A stretch of 64,000 nt of DNA from Rhodothalassium salexigens DSM 2132 (GCF_004341375.1 NZ_SLXO01000008.1:62001-126000), one strand, 5' to 3'; shown: positions 1 to 8,962, numbered from the stretch's first letter. Translations and numbers: made by a program. Notes: generated by a model from the sequence alone, not told the origin.

Positions 1-2
1 CT

Positions 3-2072
3 CGAATTGCCTGCATACGCACATGGACCTATGTGGCGCACCGGCGCGGCTGGCTGAGCGAAGCGGGACATTGGGCGCATGTGACGCGCGGTATCGAGGA
101 CAAATTGTCCGATGCCCTGCATCACCGGCTGACCCAGCGTTTCGTCGACCGGCGCACCTCTGTCCTGATGCGGGAAATGCGCCAGAAAGGGGAGTTGTCG
201 GTGTCGATCGACGATCATAACGACGTCGTCGTGGAGGGTCATAAGATCGGGCGTTTGGAGGGCTTTACCTTCCACCCCGACCCCAGCGCGGCGGGCGCCG
301 ACTTCAAGACCTTGCAGTCGGCGGCCGAAAAGACCGTTAAGGCGGAACTGACCCGCCGGGCCAAGCTGTTCACCAATATCGGCTACAAGACCGTCACGCT
401 CGACGTGTCGGGCGGCTTCGACGCGCCGGTGATCCGCTGGCAGGGGGCGGCCATCGCCCGGGTCGAGAAGGGCGGTACGCGACTTGGGCCGCAGGTGGCG
501 CTGGTCGACGACGCGCTGTTGTCGGGTGGCGAAGCGCAGATGGTCCTGGCCCGCCTGCAAGGCTGGCTCGACGACCGGATTCGCGAAAAGCTCGAACCGC
601 TGGTCAAGGTGGACGAGGAACTGGCGCTGTCCGAGCCGAGCGAGGCCAATGGCGTCAAGCTTGAAGGGCTGGCGCGCGGCGTCGCCTTCAAGCTGCTGGA
701 AAGCTTCGGCGTGCTGACCCGCGAGGATGTGGCCGGCGATCTGCGCCAGATCGACCAGGAACACCGGCGCGGCCTGCGCCGCTTCGCGATCCGCATCGGC
801 GCCACCAGCCTCTACCAGACCGCGACGCTGAAACCCCATGCGGTCGAGTTGCGGCTGATGTTGTGGGCGCTGTGGGAAGGCAAGCAGAGCCTGCCCGCCC
901 AGCCGACGCCGGGGCTGGTGACGATCCCGATCGACCCGCAGGCGCCGCGTGCCTTCTATCGCATCGCCGGCTTCCGGGTCGCCGGCGACCATGCGGTGCG
1001 CATCGACATGCTCGAACGCCTGGCCGACGCGGTCCGGCCGTTGGGGCAGAAAAGCCAGCAGTTCGAGGTCAGCCCCGAGATCATGGGCCTGGTCGGCTGC
1101 TCGGGCGACGACTTCGCCGAGGTGATGCGGGTTCTGGGCTACGGCCACGAGAAAAAGATCCTGACGCCTGAAGAAGTGGCCGCCGAACGCGAGGCCGCCG
1201 AGGCAGCGGAGGCTGCGGCCCAGGCTGCAGCCCGGGCGACGGCACCGACTGGGGCGCCCGAGGCCGCCACGGCCGCGCCGGACACCCCGGCGGATCAGGC
1301 CAACGCGGCACCGGCCGACGGGGCCGCACAGGCGATGCCGGAGGTGACCCCTGACGTGACCGCCGACGCGGTCTCCGACGCCAGGACGCACCCGGCGCCC
1401 GAAACGCGGGCGGCGCCCACCGAGACGGCGGAGGCCGCCGAAGCCCCCGAAGCCGCAGACGCCCCCGAAGCCCCAGAGGCTAACGACAATTCGCCCGCCG
1501 CGCCCGATGGCACGGCCGACGTGGTCGCCGATACGGCGACCGACGCCGCCGCCCAGGCGCCCGGTGCGACCGCTGAGCCCACGGCCCCCGATACGGTGGC
1601 CGATGCCCCGGCGACCGACGAACCGGCCTCGGCCGACGGCGCGACGCCCAGCGCGGCCAAGCCGGCGGCGCCGGTCGAGCGCTATCTGTTCAAGTGGGAA
1701 CCCCGCCGCCGGCGCGCCGAGCGCGGTCGTGGCGCCGGCGATGACGGTCCCCGCCGGAGCGGCGGCGCGGCGCGGGGCGATGGCGCCGCTGCGGGCGCCG
1801 AGGCGCCGGCCGGTGGCCGGGGACGCGCGCAAGGCCCGGGCCGCGGCCGCGATGGCGATCGGGGCGACCGGGGCGGGCGTCCGCGCGGGGGCGACAAGGG
1901 CGGTCCGCCGCGCAAGGGCAAGGGCGGCAGGCCGCGCGACGGCGAGCGCAAGGGCGCCAACGCGCCGCGCGTGTTCAGCGCCGGCGGCCAGAAGAAAGCC
2001 GATACGGTGGATGCGGATTCGCCGTTCGCCAAGCTCCAGGAGTTGAAGGACCGCATGGAGGGCAAGTCCTGA
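3..2072 (+). CDS. Helicase-related protein, C-terminal part (5' end outside window)
   Basis: The reading frame is open from the first bases of the window, so the N-terminal ATPase part of the protein lies upstream. What is visible resembles the C-terminal half of the alphaproteobacterial SUV3/MgpS-like RNA helicase family, including the conserved YVAHRRGWL segment right at the edge. After about 390 visible residues the protein turns into a long low-complexity tail rich in Ala, Pro, Glu and Asp. This is followed by a basic Arg/Gly-rich stretch (roughly the last 120 residues) of the kind that binds RNA. The gene overlaps the S4-domain gene by 4 nt, a pairing commonly seen in alphaproteobacteria and consistent with an RNA or ribosome-related role. 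The exact substrate is not known from sequence. Family assignment is from recall of homologues; the N-terminal motifs that would confirm helicase activity are not in the window. Confidence 0.8.
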   Translation, partial: RIACIRTWTYVAHRRGWLSEAGHWAHVTRGIEDKLSDALHHRLTQRFVDRRTSVLMREMRQKGELSVSIDDHNDVVVEGHKIGRLEGFTFHPDPSAAGADFKTLQSAAEKTVKAELTRRAKLFTNIGYKTVTLDVSGGFDAPVIRWQGAAIARVEKGGTRLGPQVALVDDALLSGGEAQMVLARLQGWLDDRIREKLEPLVKVDEELALSEPSEANGVKLEGLARGVAFKLLESFGVLTREDVAGDLRQIDQEHRRGLRRFAIRIGATSLYQTATLKPHAVELRLMLWALWEGKQSLPAQPTPGLVTIPIDPQAPRAFYRIAGFRVAGDHAVRIDMLERLADAVRPLGQKSQQFEVSPEIMGLVGCSGDDFAEVMRVLGYGHEKKILTPEEVAAEREAAEAAEAAAQAAARATAPTGAPEAATAAPDTPADQANAAPADGAAQAMPEVTPDVTADAVSDARTHPAPETRAAPTETAEAAEAPEAADAPEAPEANDNSPAAPDGTADVVADTATDAAAQAPGATAEPTAPDTVADAPATDEPASADGATPSAAKPAAPVERYLFKWEPRRRRAERGRGAGDDGPRRSGGAARGDGAAAGAEAPAGGRGRAQGPGRGRDGDRGDRGGRPRGGDKGGPPRKGKGGRPRDGERKGANAPRVFSAGGQKKADTVDADSPFAKLQELKDRMEGKS

Positions 2073-2503
2073 CCGACCCGGAGATCCAGCCGCCGAAGGG
2101 TGCCGGGCAGATCGCCGTCGACAGCGATCCCGGCGCCCTGCAGCGGCTCGACCTGTGGCTGGTCCATGCGCGCTTCTTCAAGACCCGGTCGCAGGCGGCC
2201 TCGTTGTGCCGGGGCGGCCGGGTACGCATCGACGGCCGGCGGGTGACCAAGTCGGCGGCGACCGTGCGCCCCGGCGCGGTGCTGACCTTTCCCTGGCACG
2301 ACCGGGTGGTGGTCGCGCGGGTGCTGGCCCTGGCGGCGCGGCGGGGGCCGGCGGATCTGGCGCGCACGCTTTATGAGGATCTGTCGCCGCCGGCACCGCC
2401 GAAGGCCGCGTTTCAACCGGCCCCCGACGGTCTGCGGCCCAAGGGCACCGGCGCGCCGACCAAGAAGCAACGCCGCCAGATCGCCCGCCTGAAGGGGTTG
2501 TAA
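2069..2503 (+). CDS. S4-domain RNA-binding protein (Hsp15-like), probable CTG start
   Basis: This small basic protein (about 144 aa) carries an S4 RNA-binding domain near its N-terminus (LQRLDLWLVHARFFKTR, then GGRVRIDGRRV), as in Hsp15 and other ribosome-associated heat-shock proteins. The first ATG/GTG/TTG in frame is a TTG at 2204, which would remove half of the S4 domain, so the true start must be upstream. A CTG at 2069 overlaps the helicase stop codon (CTGA) and has a strong Shine-Dalgarno GGAGGG at 2057-2062, six bases upstream. I therefore place the start there. The tail is Lys/Arg-rich (TKKQRRQIARLKG). Translation is probably coupled to the helicase gene. Function in the cell is inferred from the family: binding to RNA or stalled 50S subunits. 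Confidence 0.75.
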   Translation: MTDPEIQPPKGAGQIAVDSDPGALQRLDLWLVHARFFKTRSQAASLCRGGRVRIDGRRVTKSAATVRPGAVLTFPWHDRVVVARVLALAARRGPADLARTLYEDLSPPAPPKAAFQPAPDGLRPKGTGAPTKKQRRQIARLKGL

Positions 2504-2570
2504 CCCCGCCCCGCCGGTTCGGCCGTGCGGGATCGGCGGGCAGGCGGCTCGGACAAGGACGCACAACGCC

Positions 2571-3038
2571 ATGCTCAGCAAGCTCAAGACATTGTTGGAC
2601 CGGGTCGACAAGGCCGGCGACGCCCAGCCGGCGTTCGACGATCTGCAACTGGCCGCCGCGGCCCTGCTGGTGGAGGCGGCGGTCGCCGACGGCCAGTTCG
2701 ACGCCGCCGAGCGCGCCGCGCTGACCCGGCGGCTGCGCAGCCGATTCTCGCTCGACGCCGCCGAGGCCGAAGCGCTGGTCGACGCGGCCCGCCAGCGTCA
2801 AGCCGACAGCAACCACCTGCTGCGCTTCACCAAGGCGATCAAGGACGGCTTCGACGAGGCCGGCCGGATTCAATTGATGGAAATGCTGTGGGAAGTGGTG
2901 TTGGCCGACGGCGTGGTCGACACCTTCGAAGACCATTTGTTGCGCCGGCTCGGTGGGCTCTTGTATGTCACCGATCAGGATCGCGGCTCGGCGCGCAAGC
3001 GGGTCGAGGCGCGGCTGGCCGCAGAGCGGCGCGACTGA
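2571..3038 (+). CDS. TerB-family protein
   Basis: A 155-residue, mostly helical acidic protein matching the TerB (tellurite-resistance protein B-like) fold. It has two internal repeats containing the acidic motifs EAAVADGQFD and EVVLADGVVD, each followed by a helix with conserved Arg/Leu. TerB-like domains bind divalent metal and occur in many bacteria unrelated to tellurite resistance, so no specific role can be given. It lies 67 nt after the S4 gene and just before glmU, in the same direction, and may be co-transcribed. There is no signal peptide or membrane segment, so it is cytoplasmic. The start ATG is the only reasonable one, although the Shine-Dalgarno (AAGGA, 13 nt upstream) is weak. 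Confidence 0.8.
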   Translation: MLSKLKTLLDRVDKAGDAQPAFDDLQLAAAALLVEAAVADGQFDAAERAALTRRLRSRFSLDAAEAEALVDAARQRQADSNHLLRFTKAIKDGFDEAGRIQLMEMLWEVVLADGVVDTFEDHLLRRLGGLLYVTDQDRGSARKRVEARLAAERRD

Positions 3039-3083
3039 TCCGGGCCGGCGGGCCGGTTCGGTCCTTCTCGTTCGTCTCCTCCC

Positions 3084-4451
3084 ATGCCGGGGCTTTCGTC
3101 CATGACCTCATCTTCCGTTGCCGCCGTGATCCTAGCCGCGGGCAAGGGCACGCGCATGAAATCCGACCGCCACAAGGTGCTGCACGCCGTCGGCGGCCGG
3201 GCCATGGTCGGCCATGTGGTCGCCGCCGTGGCGCCGCTGGCGCCGGCGCGGCGGGTGCTGGTGGTCGGCGACAAGCGCGAGCAGTTGGAGGGCCTGTTGC
3301 CCGATTGGCAGGTGGCCGTACAGGACCCGCCGCAGGGCACCGGCCACGCGGTGATGGCCGCGGCCCCCATGCTCGACGGGTTCGCCGGCGACGTGCTGGT
3401 GCTGTTCGGCGACACGCCGCTGATCCCCACCCAGACCCTTGAGGCGATGGTGGCGGCGCGGCGCACCGGCGACCATGCGGTGGTGGTGCTGGGCTTCCGG
3501 CCCGACGATCCCGGCGGCTATGGCCGGCTGGTGCTGGCCCCGGACGGCAGCCTCGACCGCATCGTCGAGATGAAGGACGCCACCGCCGACGAACGCGCCA
3601 TCGGCCTGTGCAATTCGGGCGCCATGGTGTTCGACGGCGCCCGCCTCGGCGCCCTGCTCGACGCTCTCGACCGGAACAATGCGGCGGGTGAATACTATCT
3701 GACCGACACGGTGGCGGCGGCGCGGGCCAGGGGCTGGACCGCCGGGGTCGCCGAGGCGGCCAGCGACGATGTCCTGGGCGTCAACAGCCGCGCCGACCTG
3801 GCGCTGGTCGAGCGGGTGTTCCAGGCCCGTGCGCGCGCCCGCGCCATGGCCGAGGGTGCCACCCTGATCGCGCCCGAGACGGTCTATTTCGCCCATGACA
3901 CCGAGCTTGGCCGCGACGTCACCGTGGGCCCCCAGGTGGTCTTCGGCCCCGGCGTGCGGATCGCCGACGGTGTCACGGTGGAGGCGTTCTGTCACCTGGA
4001 AGGCGTGACGGTCGAGCGCGGCGCCACGGTGGGGCCGTTCGCGCGGTTGCGCCCTGGCAGCCATCTGGGCGAAGGCGCGCGGGTCGGCAATTTCGTCGAA
4101 CTCAAGAAAGCGATGCTCGGGCCCGGCGCCAAGGCCAACCATCTGAGCTATATCGGCGACGCCGAGGTGGGCGCGGGCGCCAATATCGGTGCGGGCACGA
4201 TCACCTGCAATTATGACGGCATTGCCAAACACGCCACGGTGATCGGCGCCGATGCCTTCATCGGCTCGAACAGCGCGCTGGTCGCACCGGTGCAGGTGGG
4301 CGCCGGCGCCATCGTCGGCGCGGGCAGCGTCATCACTCGCGATGTGGGCGCGGGCGACCTGGCCGTGGCGCGCGGGCAACAGACCAACCACGAAGGGCGC
4401 GCGGCCCGCTTGCGGCGGCGCAAACAGGGCGATAAGAAACAGCGGGCATGA
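3084..4451 (+). CDS. glmU: Bifunctional UDP-N-acetylglucosamine pyrophosphorylase / glucosamine-1-phosphate N-acetyltransferase
   Basis: GlmU makes UDP-GlcNAc, the precursor of peptidoglycan and lipid A, by acetylating GlcN-1-P and then transferring UMP. The N-terminal pyrophosphorylase domain starts with the signature LAAGKGTRMKS and includes PQGTGHAV and LFGDTPL. The C-terminal half is a left-handed beta-helix of hexapeptide repeats with the acetyltransferase motifs KKAMLGPGAKANHLSYIGD and NYDG. Length (455 aa) is normal for the family. The given start is the first ATG; an internal ATG at 3102 (Met-Thr-Ser-Ser-Ser-Val) is closer to the usual N-terminus and may be the real start. It supplies the substrate for the 2-epimerase (wecB) encoded later in the window. 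Cytoplasmic, essential in most bacteria. Confidence 0.96.
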   Translation: MPGLSSMTSSSVAAVILAAGKGTRMKSDRHKVLHAVGGRAMVGHVVAAVAPLAPARRVLVVGDKREQLEGLLPDWQVAVQDPPQGTGHAVMAAAPMLDGFAGDVLVLFGDTPLIPTQTLEAMVAARRTGDHAVVVLGFRPDDPGGYGRLVLAPDGSLDRIVEMKDATADERAIGLCNSGAMVFDGARLGALLDALDRNNAAGEYYLTDTVAAARARGWTAGVAEAASDDVLGVNSRADLALVERVFQARARARAMAEGATLIAPETVYFAHDTELGRDVTVGPQVVFGPGVRIADGVTVEAFCHLEGVTVERGATVGPFARLRPGSHLGEGARVGNFVELKKAMLGPGAKANHLSYIGDAEVGAGANIGAGTITCNYDGIAKHATVIGADAFIGSNSALVAPVQVGAGAIVGAGSVITRDVGAGDLAVARGQQTNHEGRAARLRRRKQGDKKQRA

Positions 4452-4485
4452 TCGAACCCGGACCTGCCGGGCTGCCAAAACAGGA

Positions 4486-4514
4486 TTGATTTTGTCCGGT
4501 TTATTCGGCATAAC
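4486..4514 (+). promoter_or_regulatory. Sigma-70-like promoter of fdxA
   Basis: TTGATT at 4486-4491 and CATAAC at 4509-4514 are separated by 17 bases, each matching four of six consensus positions. The leader to the fdxA ATG is about 55 nt and contains an AGCGCGGAGTAA ribosome-binding region. The stretch is visibly richer in A/T than the surroundings. This is a prediction from sequence alone. Confidence 0.5.
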
Positions 4515-4577
4515 CGGGGTCGGACGGGCTGACCGCCGCGACTGCCGGACCAGCACAAAGCGCGGAGTAAAGCTGCA

Positions 4578-4916
4578 ATGACCTACGTCGTTACCGAAGC
4601 CTGTATCAAGTGTAAGTACATGGATTGCGTTGAGGTGTGCCCCGTGGATTGTTTCTACGAGGGTGACAACATGCTCGTGATCAATCCTGACGAATGCATC
4701 GATTGTGGCGTCTGCGAGCCCGAATGCCCGGCCGAGGCGATTCTGCCCGATACCGAGGACGGTCTGGCCAAGTGGCTTGAGGTCAACGCGAAGTATGCCG
4801 AGGTCTGGCCCAACATCACCGAAAAGGGCGAGCCGCCGGCCGATGCCGACGACTTCAAGGACGTGGAAAACAAGTTCGAGAAGTTCTTCTCGCCCGAGCC
4901 GCCGAAGAGCGCCTGA
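4578..4916 (+). CDS. fdxA: Seven-iron ferredoxin (3Fe-4S/4Fe-4S)
   Basis: A 112-residue acidic ferredoxin of the FdxA/ferredoxin I (FdII) type, a small cytoplasmic electron carrier. Cys9, Cys17 and Cys50 are placed to hold the [3Fe-4S] cluster. Cys21, Cys40, Cys43 and Cys46 fit the [4Fe-4S] cluster ([11 protein letters not shown]). The C-terminal extension with [12 protein letters not shown] is typical of the alphaproteobacterial form. It has its own predicted promoter and a rho-independent terminator, so it is probably a single-gene transcript. In many alphaproteobacteria a carD-type regulator follows; here the next gene is the unrelated fcl on the opposite strand. Confidence 0.97.
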   Translation: MTYVVTEACIKCKYMDCVEVCPVDCFYEGDNMLVINPDECIDCGVCEPECPAEAILPDTEDGLAKWLEVNAKYAEVWPNITEKGEPPADADDFKDVENKFEKFFSPEPPKSA

Positions 4917-4956
4917 GCCCCGGCGCTCCCGCCCTCTCTCGTCCCCGCTCTCCAAA

Positions 4957-5003
4957 GCCACCGGCCGGAAGCCCCACAAAGGGCGCTCGGTCGGTGGTTT
5001 TTT
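4957..5003 (+). terminator. Rho-independent terminator after fdxA
   Basis: The arms CCACCGGCC (4958-4966) and GGTCGGTGG (4989-4997) pair with one G-U wobble and are followed at once by six T (4998-5003). The loop of 22 nt is long. It ends fdxA transcription just before the convergent fcl gene. Confidence 0.8.
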
Positions 5004-5019
5004 GCCGCCTTTTGCGGGC

Positions 5020-6009
5020 TCAGCCGTGGTCGGCCAGGAACGCGCGATAGGTGCGTGCCAGACCGTCGTCCAGGGTTACGCCCGGCCGCCAGCCCAAGGC
5101 GTTGAGCCGCCTTGTGTCCAACAGCTTGCGCGGCGTGCCGTCGGGCTTGGTGGTGTCATAGTCGAACCGGCCGGTGAAGCCGACGGCGGCGGCGATGCGC
5201 TCGGCCACCTCGGCGATGGTCACGTCCTCGCCCCAGCCCACATTGACGTGCTCGGGCGCCTCGTAATGGCGCATCAGAAACACCAGCGCGTCGGCCAGGT
5301 CGTCAACGTAAAGGAACTCGCGGCGCGGCCGGCCGCTGCCCCACAGCGTGACGGTTTGGGCGCCGGCGCTGCGCGCCTCGTGCATCTTGCGGATCAGCGC
5401 CGGGATCACGTGGCTGGTCTGCAGGTCGTAAGTGTCGCCCGGGCCATAGAGGTTGGTCGGCATGGCAGAGATGAACCGGCGCCCGTGCTGGCGGGCATAG
5501 GCCTGGCACAGCTTGATGCCGGCGATCTTGGCGATGGCGTACCATTCATTGGTGGGCTCCAGCGGCCCGGTCAGCAACTGCGCCTCGTCCATGGGCTGGG
5601 TCGCGTGCTTGGGGTAGATGCACGACGAGCCCAGGAACAAAAGCTTCGCCACCCCGGTCTGGTGGGCGGCGTGGATCAGGTTCGCCTCGATCATCAGATT
5701 GTCGTAGAGGAAATCGGCCGGGCTGCGGTCGTTGGCCAGGATGCCGCCCACCTTGGCGGCGGCCAGAAACACCGCATCGGGCCGCGCCTCGGCGAACCAG
5801 GCTGTGACGGCGGCCTGGTCGCGCAGGTCGACGGTGTCGCGCGCTGCCGTCAGCACGGTGACCGGCTCGCGGGCCAGGCGCCGGCACAGCGCGCTGCCGA
5901 CCATGCCGCGATGGCCGGCGACGAACACCCGGGCGCCGGTCAGGTCGTAGGTGACCGGGGCGCTGGCGGCGGCTTTTGGGGCAGCGGCGTGCGCGGCGGC
6001 GTCAGTCAT
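5020..6009 (-). CDS. fcl: GDP-L-fucose synthase
   Basis: Fcl (WcaG) is an NADPH-dependent epimerase-reductase that turns GDP-4-keto-6-deoxy-mannose into GDP-L-fucose, a donor for surface polysaccharides. The protein (329 aa) has the Rossmann motif GHRGMVGSA near residue 33 and the SDR catalytic YAIAK. It also has the family features [17 protein letters not shown] and the C-terminal [12 protein letters not shown]. The start ATG at 6009 overlaps the end of gmd by 8 nt, so the two genes are translationally coupled. This fits their consecutive steps. The longer open frame upstream is a shadow of gmd and was not used. An Ala-rich N-terminal extension of about 20 residues is unusual but harmless. 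Confidence 0.95.
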   Translation of the reverse strand: MTDAAAHAAAPKAAASAPVTYDLTGARVFVAGHRGMVGSALCRRLAREPVTVLTAARDTVDLRDQAAVTAWFAEARPDAVFLAAAKVGGILANDRSPADFLYDNLMIEANLIHAAHQTGVAKLLFLGSSCIYPKHATQPMDEAQLLTGPLEPTNEWYAIAKIAGIKLCQAYARQHGRRFISAMPTNLYGPGDTYDLQTSHVIPALIRKMHEARSAGAQTVTLWGSGRPRREFLYVDDLADALVFLMRHYEAPEHVNVGWGEDVTIAEVAERIAAAVGFTGRFDYDTTKPDGTPRKLLDTRRLNALGWRPGVTLDDGLARTYRAFLADHG

Positions 6010-7063
6010 TGTGGTGGAACCCGTTGGCGGAGAGCACCCGGCGGTCGTGGGCGACCATGTCGCGGACCATGTCTTCAAAGCCGATCTCGGCGCGCCAGCC
6101 CAACCGCTCGCGCGCCTTGGACGGGTCGCCCAACAGCAGGTCCACCTCGGTGGGGCGGAAGTAGCGCGGGTCGATGCGCACCAGCACCTCGCCGGTGTCG
6201 GCGTCGCGGCCCACTTCGTCGACGCCCGCACCGTGCCAGACCAGGCGCCGGTCGGCGGCGGCGAAGGCCAGTTCGACCAGGTCCCGTACCGAGTGGCATT
6301 CGCCGGTGGCCAGGACGAAGTCTTCCGGGCGGTGGTGTTGCAGCATCAGCCACATGCCGCGCACATAGTCCTTGGCGTGGCCCCAGTCGCGCTTGGCGTC
6401 CAGATTGCCCAGATAGAGCGTCGATTGCAGGCCGAGGGTGATGGCGGCGACCGCGCGGGTGATCTTGCGGGTGACGAAGGTCTCGCCGCGGATCGGGCTT
6501 TCGTGGTTGAACAGGATGCCGTTGACCGCGAACAGGTCATAGGCTTCGCGGTAATTGACCGTGATCCAATAGGCGTAGAGCTTGGCGGCGGCGTAGGGGC
6601 TGCGCGGGTAGAAGGGCGTGGTCTCGCGCTGGGGGGTCTCCTGCACCTTGCCGTAAAGCTCCGAGGTGGACGCCTGATAGAAGCGCACCGTGTCGGCCAG
6701 CCCCAGGATCCGGATCGCTTCGAGCAGCCGCAGCGTGCCGAGCGCGTCGGCGTTGGCGGTGTATTCCGGGGTGTCGAAGCTCACCTGCACATGGCTTTGG
6801 GCGGCCAGATTGTAGATCTCGTCGGGCTGCACCTGTTGGACCAGGCGGATCAGGTTGGTGGCGTCGGTCAGGTCGCCATAGTGCAGGAAGAAGCGCGTGT
6901 CGGCCTCGTGCGGGTCGCGATAGAGATGGTCGACGCGTTCGGTGTTGAACGACGACGACCGGCGCTTGACGCCATGCACCTCATAGCCCTTGTCGAGCAG
7001 GAATTCGCACAAATAGGCGCCATCCTGTCCGGTGGCGCCGGTGACGAGCGCGCGTTTGGTCAT
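6002..7063 (-). CDS. gmd: GDP-mannose 4,6-dehydratase
   Basis: Gmd converts GDP-D-mannose to GDP-4-keto-6-deoxy-D-mannose, the first step to GDP-L-fucose (or GDP-rhamnose). The NADP-binding motif [11 protein letters not shown] is at the N-terminus. Also present are the SDR catalytic motif YAAAK with [12 protein letters not shown] context, and the signature [20 protein letters not shown]. Length (353 aa) is normal. I chose the ATG at 7063 because GGGAG lies seven bases upstream and the protein then starts MTKRALVTG; a start at 7093 would add ten residues with no ribosome-binding site. First gene of the gmd-fcl pair, divergent from the T2SS operon. Confidence 0.96.
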   Translation of the reverse strand: MTKRALVTGATGQDGAYLCEFLLDKGYEVHGVKRRSSSFNTERVDHLYRDPHEADTRFFLHYGDLTDATNLIRLVQQVQPDEIYNLAAQSHVQVSFDTPEYTANADALGTLRLLEAIRILGLADTVRFYQASTSELYGKVQETPQRETTPFYPRSPYAAAKLYAYWITVNYREAYDLFAVNGILFNHESPIRGETFVTRKITRAVAAITLGLQSTLYLGNLDAKRDWGHAKDYVRGMWLMLQHHRPEDFVLATGECHSVRDLVELAFAAADRRLVWHGAGVDEVGRDADTGEVLVRIDPRYFRPTEVDLLLGDPSKARERLGWRAEIGFEDMVRDMVAHDRRVLSANGFHHND

Positions 7064-7176
7064 GATCTTTCTCCCGGGCCTTGGCGCGTGCAAAACGGCT
7101 GGCGGCGTATGGCATCTGCCACCATCATGCGATAGGCCCTTGAGCCTTACTTCTTGGTTAGGAAATTATCGGGTCT

Positions 7177-7198
7177 CGGCCAAGGCCGTCCTTGGCCG
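7177..7198. promoter_or_regulatory. Perfect 9-bp inverted repeat upstream of gspJ
   Basis: CGGCCAAGG (7177-7185) and CCTTGGCCG (7190-7198) are perfect inverted copies around a 4-base loop. The repeat ends 42 nt before the gspJ start, inside the gmd/gspJ divergent region. There is no T-run, so it is more likely an operator or leader hairpin than a terminator. Function unknown. Confidence 0.4.
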
Positions 7199-7239
7199 GG
7201 GCGGCGCCGACGGGGCGGCGTGGACAAAGGAGCGACAGC

Positions 7240-7950
7240 TTGCGAGGCGTGGGGGCAGGACGAGGGCGTCCGACCGGAACGGCCCGGGGCGCGCGTCGTG
7301 GGTGCGGGCACGATCGCCAGCAGCCATGGTCGCGGCGGGCCGCGTCTGGCGGGTTTTCGCTGATCGAAGTGATCGTGACGCTGGCCATCGTGTCGTTGGT
7401 CAGCACCATTTTGTTTCAGTCGGTGACCACCCATTGGGGCAATATGCAGCGCATCGACGCCGCCTTCGACCGGGCGCGGGAAGGCGGCGTGCGGGCGCAG
7501 GTGTTTCGCCAGGTGGTCGTGCACCTGCTGCCGGCCTGGCCTGAACAGGAGGAAGCGCGGTTTCGCGGCGGCCCGAGCGGGTTTTCCGGTTTGACCGGGC
7601 AGGCGGCGTCGGCGTCCGAGGCGGCGTTGACGCCGTTTTCGATCGAGGCAGTGGCCGGGCGCGGCGTCGGGCCTTTGCGCCTGCGCTTGGTCGATCGCGA
7701 CGTGGTGTTGGCCGACCCGGTGCGCGACGTGCGGGTCGAGTATCTGGCCCTGAACGGGCGCTGGCTCGACCGCTGGCCGCCGGAGGAAAACCCCGGCAAT
7801 GGCTTCTTTTCCGACGGCCAGTATTTCGACACCCCGCCGCTGCCCGAGGCCATTCGCATTCGCTTCGTCGACGCGCGCGGACCACAGGCCTGGATCGCCA
7901 CGGTCGGCACCAGCACCGGCCTGCCGTTCCGGATTCAAGATGTTCAGTAG
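7240..7950 (+). CDS. gspJ: Type II secretion pseudopilin, GspJ-like
   Basis: A prepilin-type protein with a type III signal sequence: a basic leader of about 38 residues ends in Gly, followed by FSLIEVIVTLAIVSLVS with the conserved Glu at +5. This is the substrate of a GspO-type prepilin peptidase. The globular part and its place directly before a GspK gene identify it as GspJ, a minor pseudopilin of the tip complex. I chose TTG at 7240 because AAAGGAG sits seven bases upstream; no ATG is in frame before the pilin motif. The leader is longer than the usual 6-10 residues. It is the first gene of the T2SS operon and overlaps gspK by 11 nt. Confidence 0.85.
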   Translation: MRGVGAGRGRPTGTARGARRGCGHDRQQPWSRRAASGGFSLIEVIVTLAIVSLVSTILFQSVTTHWGNMQRIDAAFDRAREGGVRAQVFRQVVVHLLPAWPEQEEARFRGGPSGFSGLTGQAASASEAALTPFSIEAVAGRGVGPLRLRLVDRDVVLADPVRDVRVEYLALNGRWLDRWPPEENPGNGFFSDGQYFDTPPLPEAIRIRFVDARGPQAWIATVGTSTGLPFRIQDVQ

Positions 7951-8962
7951 GGCCCATAGATCGGCCGGGCGCCGGGCGGCGGGGTTTGCGCTGCCCTTGG
8001 TGCTGGTGTTCGTGCTGGTCTACGCCACCATCACCCTGATCGGGGTCGAGGCGGCGCAACGCGGTCAATCCCTGGCGCAAAGCTTGAGCGATCGGGTCGA
8101 GGCGGAGAAGCGGCTGGCCAGCACCGAGGCGCGGGCGCTTTATCAACTGCTGACCGCCCAGCCGGCGGCCGGCGGCGTCGACACCGATGCGCCAGAGACG
8201 ACCGGGGCAGGCTTCGACCGGGCGCTGGCCACGGCCGCCAACGCGGGTAGTTACTGGGCCGGCAATGGCGGGATGCGGCGCGACGCCAACGGCGTGCTGG
8301 TCGCCTATCAGGACGCCGCCGGGCTGGTCTCGGTCAATACCGGGTCGGCGGCCGAGATCGTCGCCTTGCTAGGGCTCTTCGACATCCGGGGCGACGAGGC
8401 CCGGCGCCTGGCCGCCCGGCTTCTGGATTATCGCGACGAGGACAATCGCCGGCGCTTCCTGGGCGCCGAGCGGCCCGCCTACCGGCTGGTGCAGCGTTCC
8501 GTGCCGACCAATTCGCCGTTTCGCACCGTCGGCGAAGTGCGCCGGGTTCTCGGCTGGGACGAGCAGGACGCCTTGTGGGCCGGGGGGGCGCTGTCTCGCT
8601 TTACAACAACCGCACAACGGTCTATCCCGATCAGCACGGCATTTATGCCGAAAAGATTGGCAGAAGCATTCGATGACGACGTGATCGATGCGGCTCTTCG
8701 AGAATTGGGCAGCCCGGTCAATACCGTCTCGAAGGCGCCGTCCGACACGGTTCACTTGACTCTTTATGCCGATTATTTGAGCCCGGTCGGGCCCCGGACC
8801 CTGGCGCGGACGATCCTGGTCGAGCGCACGCCCAACGCCGCCGACCGGCCTTTCAAACGACGGCTGCTGCGCGACGACACAACCGATAAGGCCGCTGGCA
8901 ATGACGCTGACCGCACATTTCCGCCGCTTCTTCCGCCCGAGCGTGAGCGCGCTGATCGGTGA
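7940..8962 (+). CDS. gspK: Type II secretion minor pseudopilin GspK
   Basis: GspK caps the T2SS pseudopilus tip together with GspI and GspJ. The basic leader ends AAG, followed by FALPLVLVFVLVYATITL. As usual for GspK, the +5 Glu of other pseudopilins is missing (Leu here). The long periplasmic domain has the expected helix-hairpin-helix region (SVNTGSAAEIVALLGL, then VGEVRRVLGW). Length 340 aa is normal. It overlaps gspJ at the start and has a long 62-nt overlap with the next gene. Bases about 8597-8790 are visibly lower in G+C than the rest of the gene. Confidence 0.9.
   Translation: MFSRAHRSAGRRAAGFALPLVLVFVLVYATITLIGVEAAQRGQSLAQSLSDRVEAEKRLASTEARALYQLLTAQPAAGGVDTDAPETTGAGFDRALATAANAGSYWAGNGGMRRDANGVLVAYQDAAGLVSVNTGSAAEIVALLGLFDIRGDEARRLAARLLDYRDEDNRRRFLGAERPAYRLVQRSVPTNSPFRTVGEVRRVLGWDEQDALWAGGALSRFTTTAQRSIPISTAFMPKRLAEAFDDDVIDAALRELGSPVNTVSKAPSDTVHLTLYADYLSPVGPRTLARTILVERTPNAADRPFKRRLLRDDTTDKAAGNDADRTFPPLLPPERERADR

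Noticed and set aside
1190-1980. Low-complexity Ala/Pro/Glu and Arg/Gly region of the helicase as a possible repeat array or frameshift
   Set aside because: The frame is continuous and such disordered tails are usual for this family in GC-rich alphaproteobacteria.
3132-4979. Long reverse-strand open frame of more than 600 codons across glmU and fdxA
   Set aside because: It is the antisense shadow of GC-rich codons in glmU; the forward frame has all GlmU and ferredoxin motifs and the reverse product has biased, unfamiliar composition.
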